64,000 bases of DNA from Aegilops tauschii subsp. strangulata (taxonomy: Eukaryota > Streptophyta > Magnoliopsida > Poales > Poaceae), in the NCBI RefSeq assembly GCF_002575655.3, contig NC_053041.3, positions 370,681,054 through 370,745,053 on the forward strand. The letters are read 5' to 3'. Below the pieces are notes generated by a model, which was not told where the DNA came from, did not search any database, and worked only from the letters and a program-made list of their open reading frames with translations. Positions 10,210 through 22,684 of the stretch are shown piece after piece; position 1 is the stretch's first letter; each line of letters opens with the position of its first letter. Position numbers and translations under genes: made by a program.

Positions 10210-12882
10210 TGTTGGGGAACGTTGCATGGAAAACAAAAAAAAATCTACGCACACGCAAGATCTTATCCATGGAGATGCATAGCTACGAGAGGGGGAGAGC
10301 ATCTACATACCCTTGTAGATCGCTAAGCGGGAGCATTTATCACGTGGTTGATGTAGTCGTACTCTTCGCGATCCGATCACGATCCAACCGATCAAGTGCC
10401 GAACGGATGGCACCTCCGAGTTTAGCACACGTGCGGTTCGATGACATCTCCTCCTTCTTGATCTAGCAAGCGGGAGAGGAGAAGTAGATGGGATCACAAC
10501 CAACACGGTGGTGTGGTGGTGATGGTGGTGGTGGAGCACCGACAGCGCTTCGCTAAGCGTCGCCGGGACGAGGCGGTGGAACTACGGAGTAACGGGAGAG
10601 AGAGGGGTGCCAAGGGCTTGGTGTGTTCTCTTGGGGTGCCACTTCTCCTCTATATATAGGTGGAGGGGTGTGGGAAATAGCCCCTCCAAGCCCTAGGGCG
10701 CAGATAAAGGGGAGAGGACTCCAGTCCTCTTCCTACTAGGATTCCTTCCTTTTTTGCCTTCCCTAGCCACATGGGCTTTTGAGGACTTGGTGCGTCTAGC
10801 CCAATAAGGCCAGGGCGCCTCCCCGCAGCCCATGCTAGCCCTTGGGTCGTGTTTGTCCCACTTGTGGACTTCCGGAATCCTCCGGAACCTCCTGGAAGCT
10901 TCCTGGTACAATATCGAAAAAACTGCACCTTTTCCTGGAACCCAAAATATGAATTCCCATATATAAATCTTTACCTCTTGACCATTGTGAGACTCCTCGT
11001 GACGTTCGGGATCTCATCCGGGACACCGAACAACATTTGGTTACCACTCTAGCGTCAACGAACATTAAGCATGCGACCCAGCGGGTTCAGGAATTATGTA
11101 GTCATGACCGATACACCTCTCCGGTCAATAACCAATAGCGGGACCTGGATGCCCATATTGATTCCTATATATTCCACGAGGATCTTTTATCGGTTGAACC
11201 TTTATGACCACATACGTAATTCCCTTTGTCTGTCGGTATGTTACTTGCCCGAGATTCGATCGTCGGTATCTCTATAACTAGTTCAATCTCGTTACCAGCA
11301 AGTCTCTTTACTCGTTCCGTAATACATCATCTCGTAACTAACTCCTTAGTCACTTTGCTTTCAAGCTTCTTGTGATGTTGTATTACCGAGAGGGCCTAGA
11401 GATACCTTTCCGATACATAGAGTGACAAATCCCAATCTCGATTCACGCCAACTCAACAAACACCTTCGGAGATACTTGTAGAGCATCTTTATGATCACCC
11501 AGTTATGTTGTGACGTTTGATAGCACACAAGGTATTCCTCCGGTATCCGGGAGTTGCATGATCTCATTGTCGAAGAAATATGTATTTGACATTAAGAAAG
11601 CAATAGCAATAAACTGAACGATCATATGCTAAGCTAGCGGATGGGTCTTCTCCATCACATCATTCTCCTAATGGTGTGATCCCGTTATCAAATGACAACA
11701 CATGTCTATGGTTAGGAAACCTTAACCATCTTTGATCAACGATCTAGTCTAGTTGAGGCTCACTAGGGACACGGTATTTGTTTATGTATCCACACATGTA
11801 TTTAGGTTTCCGGTCGATCCAATTCTAGCATGAATAATAAAACTTTATCATGATTAAGGAAATATAATAATAACCATTTTGTATTGCCTCTAGGGCATAT
11901 TTCCATCAGTCTCCCACTTGCACTAGAGTCAATAATCCAGTTCACATCGTCATGTGATTAACACTCATAGTTCACATCGCCATGTGACTAACACCCAAAG
12001 AGTTCACTAGAGTTAATAATCTAGTTCACATCGCCATGTGATTAACACCCAAAGATTTTACTAGAGTGGGATCATGTTTTGCGTGTGAGAGAGGTTTTAG
12101 TCAACGGGTCTGCATTATTCAGATTTGTGTGTACTTTGCAAATGTCTATGTCTACAATGCTTTGCATAGAGCTACTCTAGCTAACTGTTCCCACATTGAA
12201 TACGTATCCAGATTGAGACTCGGAGTCATCTGGATCAGTGTTAAAGCTTGCATCGACGTAACCCTTTACGACGAACCCTTTATCACCTCCATAACCGAGA
12301 AACATTTCCTTAGTCCTCTTTAGGTACCTAAGGATAATTTTGACCGTTGTCCAGTGATCCACTCCTGGATCACTATTGTACCCCCTTGCCAAACTCATGG
12401 CAAGGCACAACACTGGTCTGGTACACAGCATGGCATACTTTATAGAACCTATGGCTGAGGCATATGGAATGACTTTCATTCTCTCTCGATCTTCTGTCGT
12501 GGTCGGGCTTTGAGTCTTACTCAACTTCACACCTTGCAACACAGGCAAGAACCCTTTCTTTTACTGATACATTTTGAACTTCTTCAAAACTTTTGCCAAG
12601 GTATGTGCTTTGTGTAAGTCCTATTAAGCGTCTCGATCTATCCCTATAGATATTGATGCCCAATATGTAAGTAGCTTCATCGAGGTTTTTCATTGAAAAT
12701 TTCTTATTCAAGTATCATTTTATGCTATCCAGAAATTCTATATCATTTCCAATCAACAATACGTCATCCACATATAATATCAGAAATTCTATAGAGATCC
12801 CACTCACTTTCTTGTAAATACAGGCTTCACCATAAGTCTGTGTAAAACCATATGCTTTGATCACCTCATCAAAGCGTATATT
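10210..12882 (-). mobile_element. BARE/WIS/Angela-type copia element, 3' part only
   Basis: This minus-strand element has its 3' LTR at 10210-11908 (TGTTGGGGAACG at the left edge, ATTTCCATCA at the right), with the PPT AGTGGGAGACT next to it. Internal sequence continues to 12882 and then stops abruptly at the gypsy LTR beginning at 12883. The candidate left target duplication is GAATT (10205-10209). Near the PPT, AGTTCACATCGCCATGTGA is repeated three times (about 11939-12050). Gag, protease, integrase and the 5' LTR are missing. Confidence 0.85.
12177..12880 (-). pseudogene. Copia reverse transcriptase/RNase H fragment
   Basis: Broken minus-strand frames contain GFTQTYGEACIYKK, LYVDDVLLIGN (the catalytic YVDD box), KNLDEATYILGINIYRDRSRR, AIGSIKYAMLCTRP and KGYVDASFNTD (start of RNase H). 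Frames change near 12715 and 12520, and the RNase H domain is cut short at 12177. It aligns by eye with the C-terminal half of the intact polyprotein at 20507-22684. Not functional. Confidence 0.9.
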
Positions 12883-14121
12883 TGTCGTGGGAAACCACGG
12901 CCACCTATGGGGCCATGAGCCCTTTGTGGTTCGGCAGGGGGGATGAGCACATTGCACAAAGAGCGGAAGATCGTAGCGCAGCACGACAGAGACCACACAG
13001 GCAGTTTTACCCAGGTTCGGGCCGCCGCGAGGCGTAAAACCCTACTCCTAATTTGGTGGATTGATGGTGGATTGTGGTGGAGACGCAACGCTCTTGCCCG
13101 GCAAGGTTGTCTCGGGGCAAGGGCAGCTACGCGCGTATGAGTATACAAGGGTCTGAATCCTCTCTATGGTTGCCACGACCCTCCTTTTATAGATCAAGGG
13201 GTCACCACAGTGGCAAATCAGTCATTGTGTACTAATTAGATAGCAAACAGTGCTATCATACCTAACTCTGTAGGCAGGACAGAGCGCATTAAATGCGCCC
13301 CTTGGTGTCACATCATGGTGTGCCCGGCAAGCCTGGCCGGGCCATTTTGCCAGCTTCTCGCCTGCCTGCATGACACATCTCTGGATGGGTGTCATTAGGA
13401 GATGATTTCCGTAGAAAGTGGCTGCCATGTGGCAAGAAACAAGCACTTAGTCACTTGGGGGCTTGACACCGCACCGATCGATGACTTGCGTCGCTGTGAG
13501 GTGGAGCGGTGGAGCCTTGGCGGGGTAGTTTGCCTTCGTCTTGCCTGGAAGGCCTGTCGGGGCAGTCTGGAGACTTATCTTCGGGGCAACCTCGACCTTG
13601 CCAGGCTCGCCTGCCCGGCAAGGGAGGTTTTCCCTTAGCCGTGTCTTGCTTCTTTTGGCTTGACTTGGTCTTCTTGATCCGCCCTCTAATTCCTCAAAGA
13701 TCTGATCACTTGTGCTTGGTCTGGTCTTGGATATTGCAATCTTGCCCTTAGGCCTGTGCACGGTTTGGGCAACAGACCCAGGGTTTGTTGCACCGACAGG
13801 AGCCCCCGGGCTTGGCCCGAACACGCTGCCGGGCATCATCGGGGTAGGCCCTATCGGGTGCACAGGCAAGACGGTTGCAGTTGCTTGTCCTTTGAGATCT
13901 TCTTCGCTTCTTCATTAACCTGAGCCCAGGTCAGTATCCAGTTCTCTGGCGCGTCGCGTAACGCCAATCGCAGTGGGGCCACCTTTGTAATGGCCCGTGA
14001 ATGACTTTAACGCACGGGCGGGTAACTTCCAATTCACTCTTCCCACCACACTCTTATCCTTGGCCATGTATGCTGCATGCATTGAGTGGGGTAGGTAACG
14101 GAGGCGCGTGGTGCGGGAGAG
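12883..14121 (-). mobile_element. Gypsy 3' LTR and adjoining internal sequence
   Basis: The LTR at 12883-13798 has TG..CA ends (TGTCGTGGGAAACC ... CACCGACA). A C-rich tract follows (GGAGCCCCCGGGCTTGG), which on the minus strand is a polypurine tract, so this is the 3' LTR of a minus-strand element. Internal sequence runs to 14121, where a Sabrina-like LTR is inserted. The GC-rich vocabulary (GCCCGGCAAG, GCCGGGC) matches the gypsy fragments at 29.7-34.8 kb. Confidence 0.65.
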
Positions 14122-16315
14122 TGATGTCTACTACACAACTTGTTCTTGTAGACTTGTGTTGGGCCTCCAAGAGTAGAGTTTTGTAGGACAGTAGCAATTT
14201 TCCCTCAAGTGGATGACCTAAGATTTATCAATCCGTGGGAGGCGTGGGATGAAGATGGTCTCTCTCAAACAACCCTGCAACCAAATAATAAAAAGTCTCT
14301 TGTGTCCCCAACACACCAAATACAATGGAAATTTGTATAGGTGCACTAGTTCGGAGAAGAGATGGTGATAAAAGTGTAGTAATGATAGTAGATATTGGTT
14401 TTTGTAATAAGAAGAATAAAAAACAGCAAGGTAGCAATTGATAAAACGGAGCACAAACGGTATGGCAATGCTTGAAAATGAGGCCTAGGATCCGTACTTT
14501 CGCTAGTGCAATCTCTCAAGAATGCTAATATAATTGGATCATATAACCATCCCTCAACGTGCGATGAAGAATCACTCCAAAGTTCCTATCTAGCGGAGAA
14601 TATAAGAAGAAATCATTTGTAGGGTACGAAACCACCTCGAAGCTATTCTTTCCGATCGATCTATCCAAGAGTTCATACTAAAATAACACCAAAAAATTCA
14701 GATTTATAATACTCAATCCAACACAAAGAACCTCAAAGAGTGCCCCAAGATTTCTACCGGGGAAACAAAGACAAGAACATGCATCATCCCCTATGCGTAG
14801 ATTACCCCAATGTCACCTCGGGAATCCGCAAGTTGAGTGCCAAAACATATATCAAGTGAATCAAAATAATACCCCATTGTCACCACGGGTATTCAAATGC
14901 AAGACATATATCAAGTGCTCTCAAATCCATAAAAGTATTCAATCCGATAAAACGAAATCTCAAAGGGAAAACTCAATTAATCACAACAAGATAGAGAGGG
15001 GAAAACACCATATGATCCAACAATATTAACAAAGCCCGTGATACATAAAGATCGTGACATCTCAAGAACACGAGAGAGAGAGAGGGAGAGAGAGATTAAA
15101 CACATAGCTACTGGTACAAACCCTCAGCCCCGAGGGTGGACTACTCCCTCCTCATCGTGGTGGCCGCCGGGACGATGACGATGGCCACCGGTGATGATTT
15201 CCCCTCCGGTGGAGTGCCGGAACGGGGTCTAGATTGGTCTCTCGTGGCTACAGAGGCTTGCGGTGGCGGAACTTCTCATCTAGGGTCTTCCCGAGGGTTT
15301 TTGGAATATTTGGGAATTTATAGGGCGAAGAGGCGGTGCGGGAGGCCACCGAGGTGGGCACAACCCACCAAGGCGTGCCTGGGGGCCCGGGCACACCTTG
15401 GTGGGTTGTGCCCCCCTTGGAGTACCCCCAGGTGCTGCTCTGGCCCATTGGATGTCTTCTGGTCCATAAAAATCCACAAAAAGTTTCGCTGTGCTTGGAC
15501 TCCATTTGGTATTGATTTTCTGCGATGTAAAAAACAAGCAAAAAACAACAACTGGCACTGGGCACTGTGTCAATAAGTTAGTCCCAAAAAATGATATAAA
15601 GTTGCTATAAAATGATTGTAAAACATCCAATAACGGTAATATAACAGCATGAATACTTCATAAATTATTGATACGTTGGAGACGTATCAGCATCCCCAAG
15701 CTTAATTCCTACTCGTCCACGAGTAGGTAAATGATAAAATAAATAATTTATGGAGTGTGAATGCTAGCAAAGTGCATAAGTTTGATCAATGATAATTTAG
15801 ATCACTTTTCCTAGCATCGTAACAACAATTCTTTCTCATAAAACTCATCATGACAATGTAGTAACCAATTCAAATGTTAAGGTTCAAACAATGAATTCTC
15901 TTGAAACTCAACAACCTATATTCTTAGTCACCAAACAATTGCAATTCAACTTATTCAACAAAGTCTAAATAAGAGCTCCACATACTCAACCGTCATATAG
16001 TCTTCTATGATTGCTAACACTCACCGCATACACATGAGCAAAACGTTTCAACCGGACACATAGAAAGATAGGGGCTTATAATTTCGCCTCCCAAGATATT
16101 CACCTCAAGGGTGATGTCAACAATAATAACTCATGCTACCCATATCCAACTGGATATATCTTCCTAGATCTTTCCTCACCACATGATGCTTGCCAAAAGA
16201 GAAAATAAATAAAAAGGAATAGAGAGAAAAACTTTGACTCTTGCATGAAAGTAAATACATAAAAGTAAAAGGTAGGCCCTTCGCAGACGGAAGCAGAGGT
16301 TGCCATGCGCTTTTT
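14122..16315 (-). mobile_element. Sabrina-like gypsy element, 3' LTR and 3' internal part
   Basis: The minus-strand LTR runs from 15689 (TGATACGTTGG-type end) to 14122 (..AGACATCA). Its PPT is at 15690-15703, reading AAGCTTGGGGATGC on the minus strand, followed by AT-rich untranslated internal sequence to about 16315, where CACTA sequence takes over. It is related to the plus-strand element beginning at 59414. The candidate left target duplication is GAGAG (14117-14121). A GA-rich tract lies at about 15070-15096. No coding region is present. Confidence 0.85.
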
Positions 16316-18757
16316 GTTTGTACTGGAATCAGGATCTTTGACGTCAGCCAGTTCTTTGTTGTCAGCTAGCTGACGGCAAAGGAGGTCTTTGGTATCAGCA
16401 TACAAAAAGCTGACGGCAAAGAAAGTGCGGACGGCAAAGAGGGTGTTTGCCGTCAGCTAGCTCTTTGCCGTCTGCTAGCAGACGGCATAGAAGCTTTGTC
16501 GTCCGCTAGCGGACGACAAAGAGGGAGAGTGGCTCACTAGTGAGAACCACCTAACGGCCACTTTCTTTGCCGTCTACTAGCTGACGGCAAAGAGAATAGC
16601 CAACCTAACGGCCGTTCCCCCCCGACCCCACACCACTAGGTACGCTCTTTGCCATCTGCTAGCAGACGACAAAGAAAATAAACCTAACTAAAACGGTCGG
16701 CCCCGCGCCCCACCCCTCTCTCCCCCTCTTTCTCTCCGTCACCTCACCCGCACCGCCGACCCCCGCCTTACCCGTGCCCGCAGCCCCCGCCGCTGACCCC
16801 CACCGCCCCCGACCACCACCGCCCCCGACCCCCACCACCCCCGCCGCCCCCAACCACCATCGCCCCGGCGTCCCGGCGCCCCGCCGCTCAGGCCGCCCGT
16901 CGCCGCTCCGCCGCCCGGCGCCGCTCCCCCCTGCAGGTGAGGTTTCTTCCCTTTTTTTCTTTCCTTTTGTTGTTGCTGTTTTTAGGTTAATTAGTTAGTT
17001 CGTTATTTTTAGGTTAATTACTTAGTTAGTTAATTAGTTAGTAGGTGGTGTTTTACCCTAATTAGTTAGTAGGTGGTGTTTCTGTCTAGCTCATAGCACA
17101 ATGTTTAGCTCCAATTTAATTTAGCCATGTTTAGTTTCAATTGCACTAATACAATTACTAATTGATTTCATATTACTACATCAACCATATCTAGTTTTAG
17201 TTTTATTAATTACTACTCATAGAAAACAACCATGTAAATGATTAGGATTAGGATGCATATGCATTCCTTTTCTTTTGTTTCTTGAAAATCAGAAAAGAAA
17301 AAGAAAAGGCAGGTTTAGTCATCATTTGTCAATTAGTTGGCTAATGGTTTCTAGAATTATTTGACCATGGGCATGGACAGGTAGCAACTAGGAAAGGTAG
17401 AATTTTGCATAAAGGGGAGGCGGTGATTAAACCCATAAAAGTGAGGCAGTACAATGGAGGGACCCAAAGGGTGCTTCCCACTAACAAGGAACTTCACTCC
17501 ACTCAAACATAGCTAATGGCTAATAATTAGTGGCAGGGTGATCTTAAGCACCTAGCTCCTGCTTGTTGGGACCTGACAATGCTCCGATATTTATCTTTCT
17601 GCAGAAAAAACATTCTTATTTCAATTTGACTTCACATAAAGAAAGAATCCCTTACTTTACTTTATTTTGTTTCCTCGGAACAACATTCGACGGTATCTAA
17701 AGTACACCCAAAATGAGTATATCATCATAAGAAAGAAATGTCATGTAATTAATTAGAGAACATGGCTAATATCTTGGTCTAATGAGTTAGAACTTTTTAA
17801 ACTGTTTTATAGCTTGTCTATGCAAATACTAGTAGTTTAGACTGCCCTAACAAGTGCTTTAGGATTGCTTGACTTAACTGAAGAGTTGGTATGATCAGAA
17901 AAGTCTAGTTCCTCCCTATGGGAGGCCTAATCTTCCAAGATATCTGAATGACAATAGACTGAAACATGGTGCCAAAAAGTGCCTGTTGGGACTTGAGCAC
18001 ATGCACTTTCAAGATTCCATAATTGCCATAGTAAAAAAAGATGATCAGGGTCAGTTGTGGTAAAAATTTGAGCTCATGGAGAACAGTGGAAGGGGTAAAA
18101 ACAGTGGTTTTGGTAAAATTACAGAAGGTGTTTGATGATGTTTTCGGCAAGTAAATGAAAACTCCTTGCCATGAGATTTAACCGGATCAAATAGTAGATA
18201 GATCTAAGGTTTACCACCTAGTTTGAGAGCATTTGGACATGTTTGGCAATAGACATAAATGGTTTTGAGGGGTTCTGGTGATGTCATCTTGTTCTCCAAG
18301 AGATGATACTTGGCAAGATAACCAAATATGGCATTTTTGACATGCTAGAATTTTCTTGGAATTTATAGAGAATATTTCCTTTGTAAATATTCCAAAAGCT
18401 TGAAATATCAGAAAAGGGTTTTTGATGGATTTGACCAATATTTTGAACATGACCGTGTGTTGAAACTCTTATATATGCACAATATATGTCCAATGAGCTT
18501 CCCTAAATTTTCTCAAATATTTTTGAAACACTAAAATAATTTTAACCTATTAAAGACCATTTCTGGCCTTAAGAAAAAGCCTTTAATTAGTTAGTTAGGT
18601 AGTTATTTTTAGGTTAATTACTTACTTAGTTAGTTAATTTTTTTAGGTGTTGTTTTCACCCACCAAATATTTTATTATGTTTATGTTGTACTAATTTCGT
18701 TTACTCTTTGTCATTGCAGGTGTTGGCAGATGGTGGGCGCGGGTCGAGAGCGCTCCG
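16316..18757 (+). mobile_element. CACTA transposon, left part (interrupted by copia)
   Basis: A subterminal region with repeated palindromes built on CTTTGCCGTC and GACGGCAAAG (16330-16680) is followed by a C-rich leader exon (about 16690-16936). A long AT-rich intron (16937-18719) follows, and then the ATG-bearing exon that is cut at 18757. The CACTA terminus itself is missing at the left, where the sequence joins Sabrina-like DNA near 16315. Continues at 27473. Confidence 0.7.
16330..16680. repeat. Palindromic subterminal repeats of the CACTA element
   Basis: At least six imperfect palindromes have the form CTTTGCCGTC..GCTAGC..GACGGCAAAG, for example at 16444-16492, 16495-16523 and 16562-16592. 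Subterminal repeats of this kind are transposase-binding sites in En/Spm-type elements (family knowledge); binding here is inferred. Confidence 0.75.
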
Positions 18758-20474
18758 TGTTGGGGATCGTAGCAGAAATTAAAATTTTCTACGCATCACC
18801 AAGATCAATCTATGGAGTTTACTAGCAACAAGAGGGGAGGAGTGCATCTACATACCCTTGTAGATCGCGAGCGGAAGCGTTCAAGAGAACGGGGTTGATG
18901 GAGTCGTACTCGTCGTGATCCAAATCACCGATGATCCAAGCACCGAACGGATGGCACCTCCGCATTCAACACACGTACGGAGCGGTGACGTCTCCCACGC
19001 CTTGATCCAGCAAGGAGGAGGGAGAGGTTGAGGAAGAAGGCTCCAACAGCAGCACGATGGCGTGGTGGTGGTGGAGTGACAGTTCTCCGGCAGCGCTTCG
19101 CCAAGCACACGCGGAGGAGGAGAGGTGTTGGGGAGGGGAGGGGCTGCACCTTGGATGTGGTGTTGCAGCCCTCCCTTCACCCCTATATTTATAGGGAGAA
19201 GGGGGAAGGGGGCCGGCCCCTCTAGAGGGGGGGGGGGGGCGGCGGCCAAGGGGGGAGGGAGCTTGCCCCCCAAGCAAGGGGGGCGCCCCCTTTAGGGTTC
19301 CCCCCAAACCCTAGGCGCATGGGCCCTAGGGGGGTTGGCGCCCAGCCCACTAAGGGCTGGCTCCCTTCCACCTACAGCCCATAAGGCCCTCCGGGGCAGG
19401 TGGACCCTCCCGGTGGACCCCCGGAACCCCTCCGGTGATCCCGGTACAATACCGGTATACCCCCGAATATTTCCGGTGACCGTATGGTGACTTCCCATAT
19501 ATAAATCTTTACCTCCGGACCATTCCGGAACTCCTCGTGACGTCCGGGATCTCATCCGGGACTCTAAACAACATTTGGTAATCACATACAAACCTTCCTT
19601 ATAACCCTAGCGTCATCGAACCTTAAGTGTGTAGACCCTACGGGTTCGGGAATCATGCAGACATGACCGAGACACCTCTCTAGCCAATAACCAACAGTGG
19701 GATCTGGATACCCATGTTGGCTCCCACATGTTCCACGATGATCTCATTGGAAGAACCATGATGTCGAGGATTCAAGCAATCCCGTATACAATTCCCTTTG
19801 TCAATCGGTACTTTACTTGCCCGAGATTCGATCGTCGATATCCCAATACCTCGTTCAATCTCGTTACCGGCAAGTCACTTTACTCGTTCCGTAATGCATG
19901 ATCCCACGACTAACTACTTAGTCACATTGAGCTCATTATGATGATGCAATACCGAGTGGGCCCAGAGATACCTCTCCGTCATACGGAGTGACAAATCCCA
20001 GTCTCGATCCGAGCCAACCCAACAGACACTTTCGAAGATACCTGTAGTGCACCTTTATAGCCACCCAGTTACGTTGTGACGTTTGGTACACCCAAAGCAT
20101 TCCTACGGTATCCGGGAGTTGCATGATCTCATGGTCTAAGGAAATGATACTTTACATTAGAAAAGCTTTAGCAAACGAACTACACGATCTAGTGCTATGC
20201 TTAGGATTGGGTCTTGTCCATCACATCATTCTCCTAATAATGTGATCCCGTTATCAATGACATCCAGTGTCCATGGTCAGGAAACCGTAACCATCTATTG
20301 ATCAACGAGCTAGTCAACTAGAGGCTCACTAGGGACATGTTATGGTCTATGTATTCACACATGTATTACGATTTCCGGATAACACAATTAAAGCATGAAC
20401 AATAGACAATTATCATGAACAAGGAAATATAATAATAACCATTTTATTATTGCCTCTGGGGCATATTTCCAACA
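18758..20474 (-). repeat. 3' LTR of the copia element
   Basis: 1717 bp. On the minus strand it starts TGTTGGAAATATGCCCC and ends ..CCCCAACA. It has a run of 11 or more G/C around 19225-19240 and several antisense open frames that are only LTR sequence. Paired with 25752-27472. Confidence 0.93.
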
Positions 20475-20485
20475 GTCTCCCACTT
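20475..20485 (-). other. Polypurine tract of the copia element
   Basis: The minus strand reads AAGTGGGAGAC directly before the 3' LTR. This is the site that primes plus-strand DNA synthesis in this family. Confidence 0.85.
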
Positions 20486-20506
20486 GCACTAGAGTCAATA
20501 ATCTAG

Positions 20507-22684
20507 TTACATTGTGATGAATCGTACACCCATAGAGTTCTGGTGTTGATCATGTTTCGCTCGTGGAAGAGGTTTAGTCAACGGATCTGCGACATTCAAA
20601 TCCGTATGCACTTTACAAATATCTATGTCTCCATTTTGAACATTTTCACGAATGGAGTTGAAGCGACGCTTGATGTGCCTGGTCTTCTTGTGAAACCTGG
20701 GCTCCTTGGCAAGGGCAATAGCTCCAGTGTTGTCATAGAAGAGAGTCATCGGCCCCGATGCATTGGGAATAACTCCTAGGTCGGCAATGAACTCCTTCAT
20801 CCAGATTGCTTCATGTGCTGCCTCCGAGGCTGCCATGTACTCCGCTTCACATGTAGATCCCGCCACGACGCTTTGCTTGCAACTGCACCAGCTGACTGCC
20901 CCACCATTCAAAATATACACGTATCCGGTTTGTGACTTAGAGTCATCCAGATCTGTGTCGAAGCTAGTATCGACATAACCCTTTACGACGAGCTCTTCGT
21001 CACCTCCATAAACGAGAAACATATCCTTAGTCCTTTTCAGGTACTTCAGGATGTTCTTGACCGCTGTCCAGTGTTCCATGCCGGGATTACTTTGGTACCT
21101 TCCTACCAAACTTACGGCAAGGTTTACATCAGGTCTGGTACACAGCATGGCATACATGATAGACCCTATGGCCGAGGCATAGGGGACGACACTCATCTTT
21201 TCTCTATCTTCTGCCGTGGTCGGGCATTGAGCCGTGCTCAATCTCACACCTTGCAATACAGGCAAGAACCCCTTCTTGGACTGATCCATATTGAACTTCT
21301 TCAATATCTTGTCAAGGTGTGTGCTTTGTGAAATACCTATGAGGCGTCTCGATCTATCTCTATAGATCTTGATGCCTAATATGTAAGCAGCTTCTCCAAG
21401 GTCCTTCATTGAAAAACACTTATTCAAGTAGGCCTTTATACTTTCCAAGAATTCTATATCATTTCCCATCAATAGTATGTCATCCACATATAATAAGAGA
21501 AATGCTACAGAGCTCCCACTCACTTTCTTGTAAACACAGGCTTCTCCATAAGTCTGCGTAAACCCAAACGCTTTGATCATCTCATCAAAGCGAATGTTCC
21601 AACTCCGAGATGCCTGCACCAGCCCATAGATTGAGCGCTGGAGCTTGCATACTTTGTCAGCATTCTTAGGATCGACAAAACCTTCCGGCTGCATCATATA
21701 CAATTCTTCCTTAAGGAAGCCGTTAAGGAATGCCGTTTTGACGTCCATTTGCCATATTTCATAATCGTAGAATGCGGCAATTGCTAACATGATTCGGACG
21801 GACTTTAGCTTCGCTACGGGTGAGAAGGTCTCATCGTAGTCAACTCCTTGAACTTGTCGATAACCCTTAGTGACAAGTCGAGCTTTATAGATGGTAACAT
21901 TTCCATCCGCGTCCGTCTTCTTCTTAAAGATCCATTTATTTTCTATCGCTCGCCGATCATCGGGAAAGTCTGTCAAAGTCCATGCTTTGTTTTCATACAT
22001 GGATCCTATCTCGGATTGCATGGCTTCAAGCCATTTGTTGGAATCTGGACCCGCCATTGCTTCTTCATAGTTCGAAGGTTCACCGTTGCCCAACAACATG
22101 ATTTCCAGGACAGGGTTGCCGTACCACTCTGGTGCGGAACGTGTCCTTGTGGAACTACGAAGTTCAGTGGTAACTTGATCATGATCGTCATCATTAACTT
22201 CCTCTCTAGTCGGTGCAGGCACCACAGAAAAATTTTCTTGTGCTGCGCTACTTTCTGGTTCGAGAGGGGTCATCTCATCAAGTTCCACTTTCCTCCCACT
22301 TACTTCTTTCGAGAGAAACTCTTTCTCCAAAAAGGACCCGTTCTTGGCAACGAAGATCTTGCCTTCGGATCTGAGGTAGAAGGTATACCCAATGGTTTCC
22401 TTAGGGTATCCTATGAAGACACATTTTTCCGACTTGGGTTCGAGCTTTTCAGGTTGAAGTTTCTTGACATAAGCATCGCATCCCCAAACTTTAAGAAACG
22501 ATAGCTTAGGTTTCTTTCCAAACCATAATTCATACGGTGTCGTCTCAACGGATTTCGACGGAGCCCTATTTAAAGTGAATGCGGTAGTCTCTAAAGCATA
22601 ACCCCAGAATGATAGCGGTAGATCGGTAAGAGACATCATAGATCGCACCATATCCAATAGAGTGCGATTACGACGTTCGGACAC
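20507..22684 (-). CDS. Copia polyprotein C-terminal part: end of integrase, reverse transcriptase, RNase H
   Basis: The open frame is 725 codons long. The end of the integrase core comes first (SERRNRT, with the family's catalytic Glu), then the integrase C-terminal region with YELWFGKKPKLSFLKVWGC at about 51-69. Reverse transcriptase covers about 230-480 with YVDD at 399-402, and RNase H about 568-700 with TCEAEYMAASEA at 611-622. In an intact element this region would be continuous with the integrase frame on its right (22636-23307), but a frameshift between about 22690 and 22760 separates them, so it is part of a defective polyprotein. No ATG of its own is expected to be used. Confidence 0.93.
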   Translation of the reverse strand: MSERRNRTLLDMVRSMMSLTDLPLSFWGYALETTAFTLNRAPSKSVETTPYELWFGKKPKLSFLKVWGCDAYVKKLQPEKLEPKSEKCVFIGYPKETIGYTFYLRSEGKIFVAKNGSFLEKEFLSKEVSGRKVELDEMTPLEPESSAAQENFSVVPAPTREEVNDDDHDQVTTELRSSTRTRSAPEWYGNPVLEIMLLGNGEPSNYEEAMAGPDSNKWLEAMQSEIGSMYENKAWTLTDFPDDRRAIENKWIFKKKTDADGNVTIYKARLVTKGYRQVQGVDYDETFSPVAKLKSVRIMLAIAAFYDYEIWQMDVKTAFLNGFLKEELYMMQPEGFVDPKNADKVCKLQRSIYGLVQASRSWNIRFDEMIKAFGFTQTYGEACVYKKVSGSSVAFLLLYVDDILLMGNDIEFLESIKAYLNKCFSMKDLGEAAYILGIKIYRDRSRRLIGISQSTHLDKILKKFNMDQSKKGFLPVLQGVRLSTAQCPTTAEDREKMSVVPYASAIGSIMYAMLCTRPDVNLAVSLVGRYQSNPGMEHWTAVKNILKYLKRTKDMFLVYGGDEELVVKGYVDTSFDTDLDDSKSQTGYVYILNGGAVSWCSCKQSVVAGSTCEAEYMAASEAAHEAIWMKEFIADLGVIPNASGPMTLFYDNTGAIALAKEPRFHKKTRHIKRRFNSIRENVQNGDIDICKVHTDLNVADPLTKPLPRAKHDQHQNSMGVRFITM

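Noticed and set aside
18881..19307. Overlapping Pro-rich minus-strand frames in the copia LTR
   Set aside because: They lie wholly inside the 3' LTR, repeat in the 5' LTR at 25875-26306, and come from GC-rich leader sequence.
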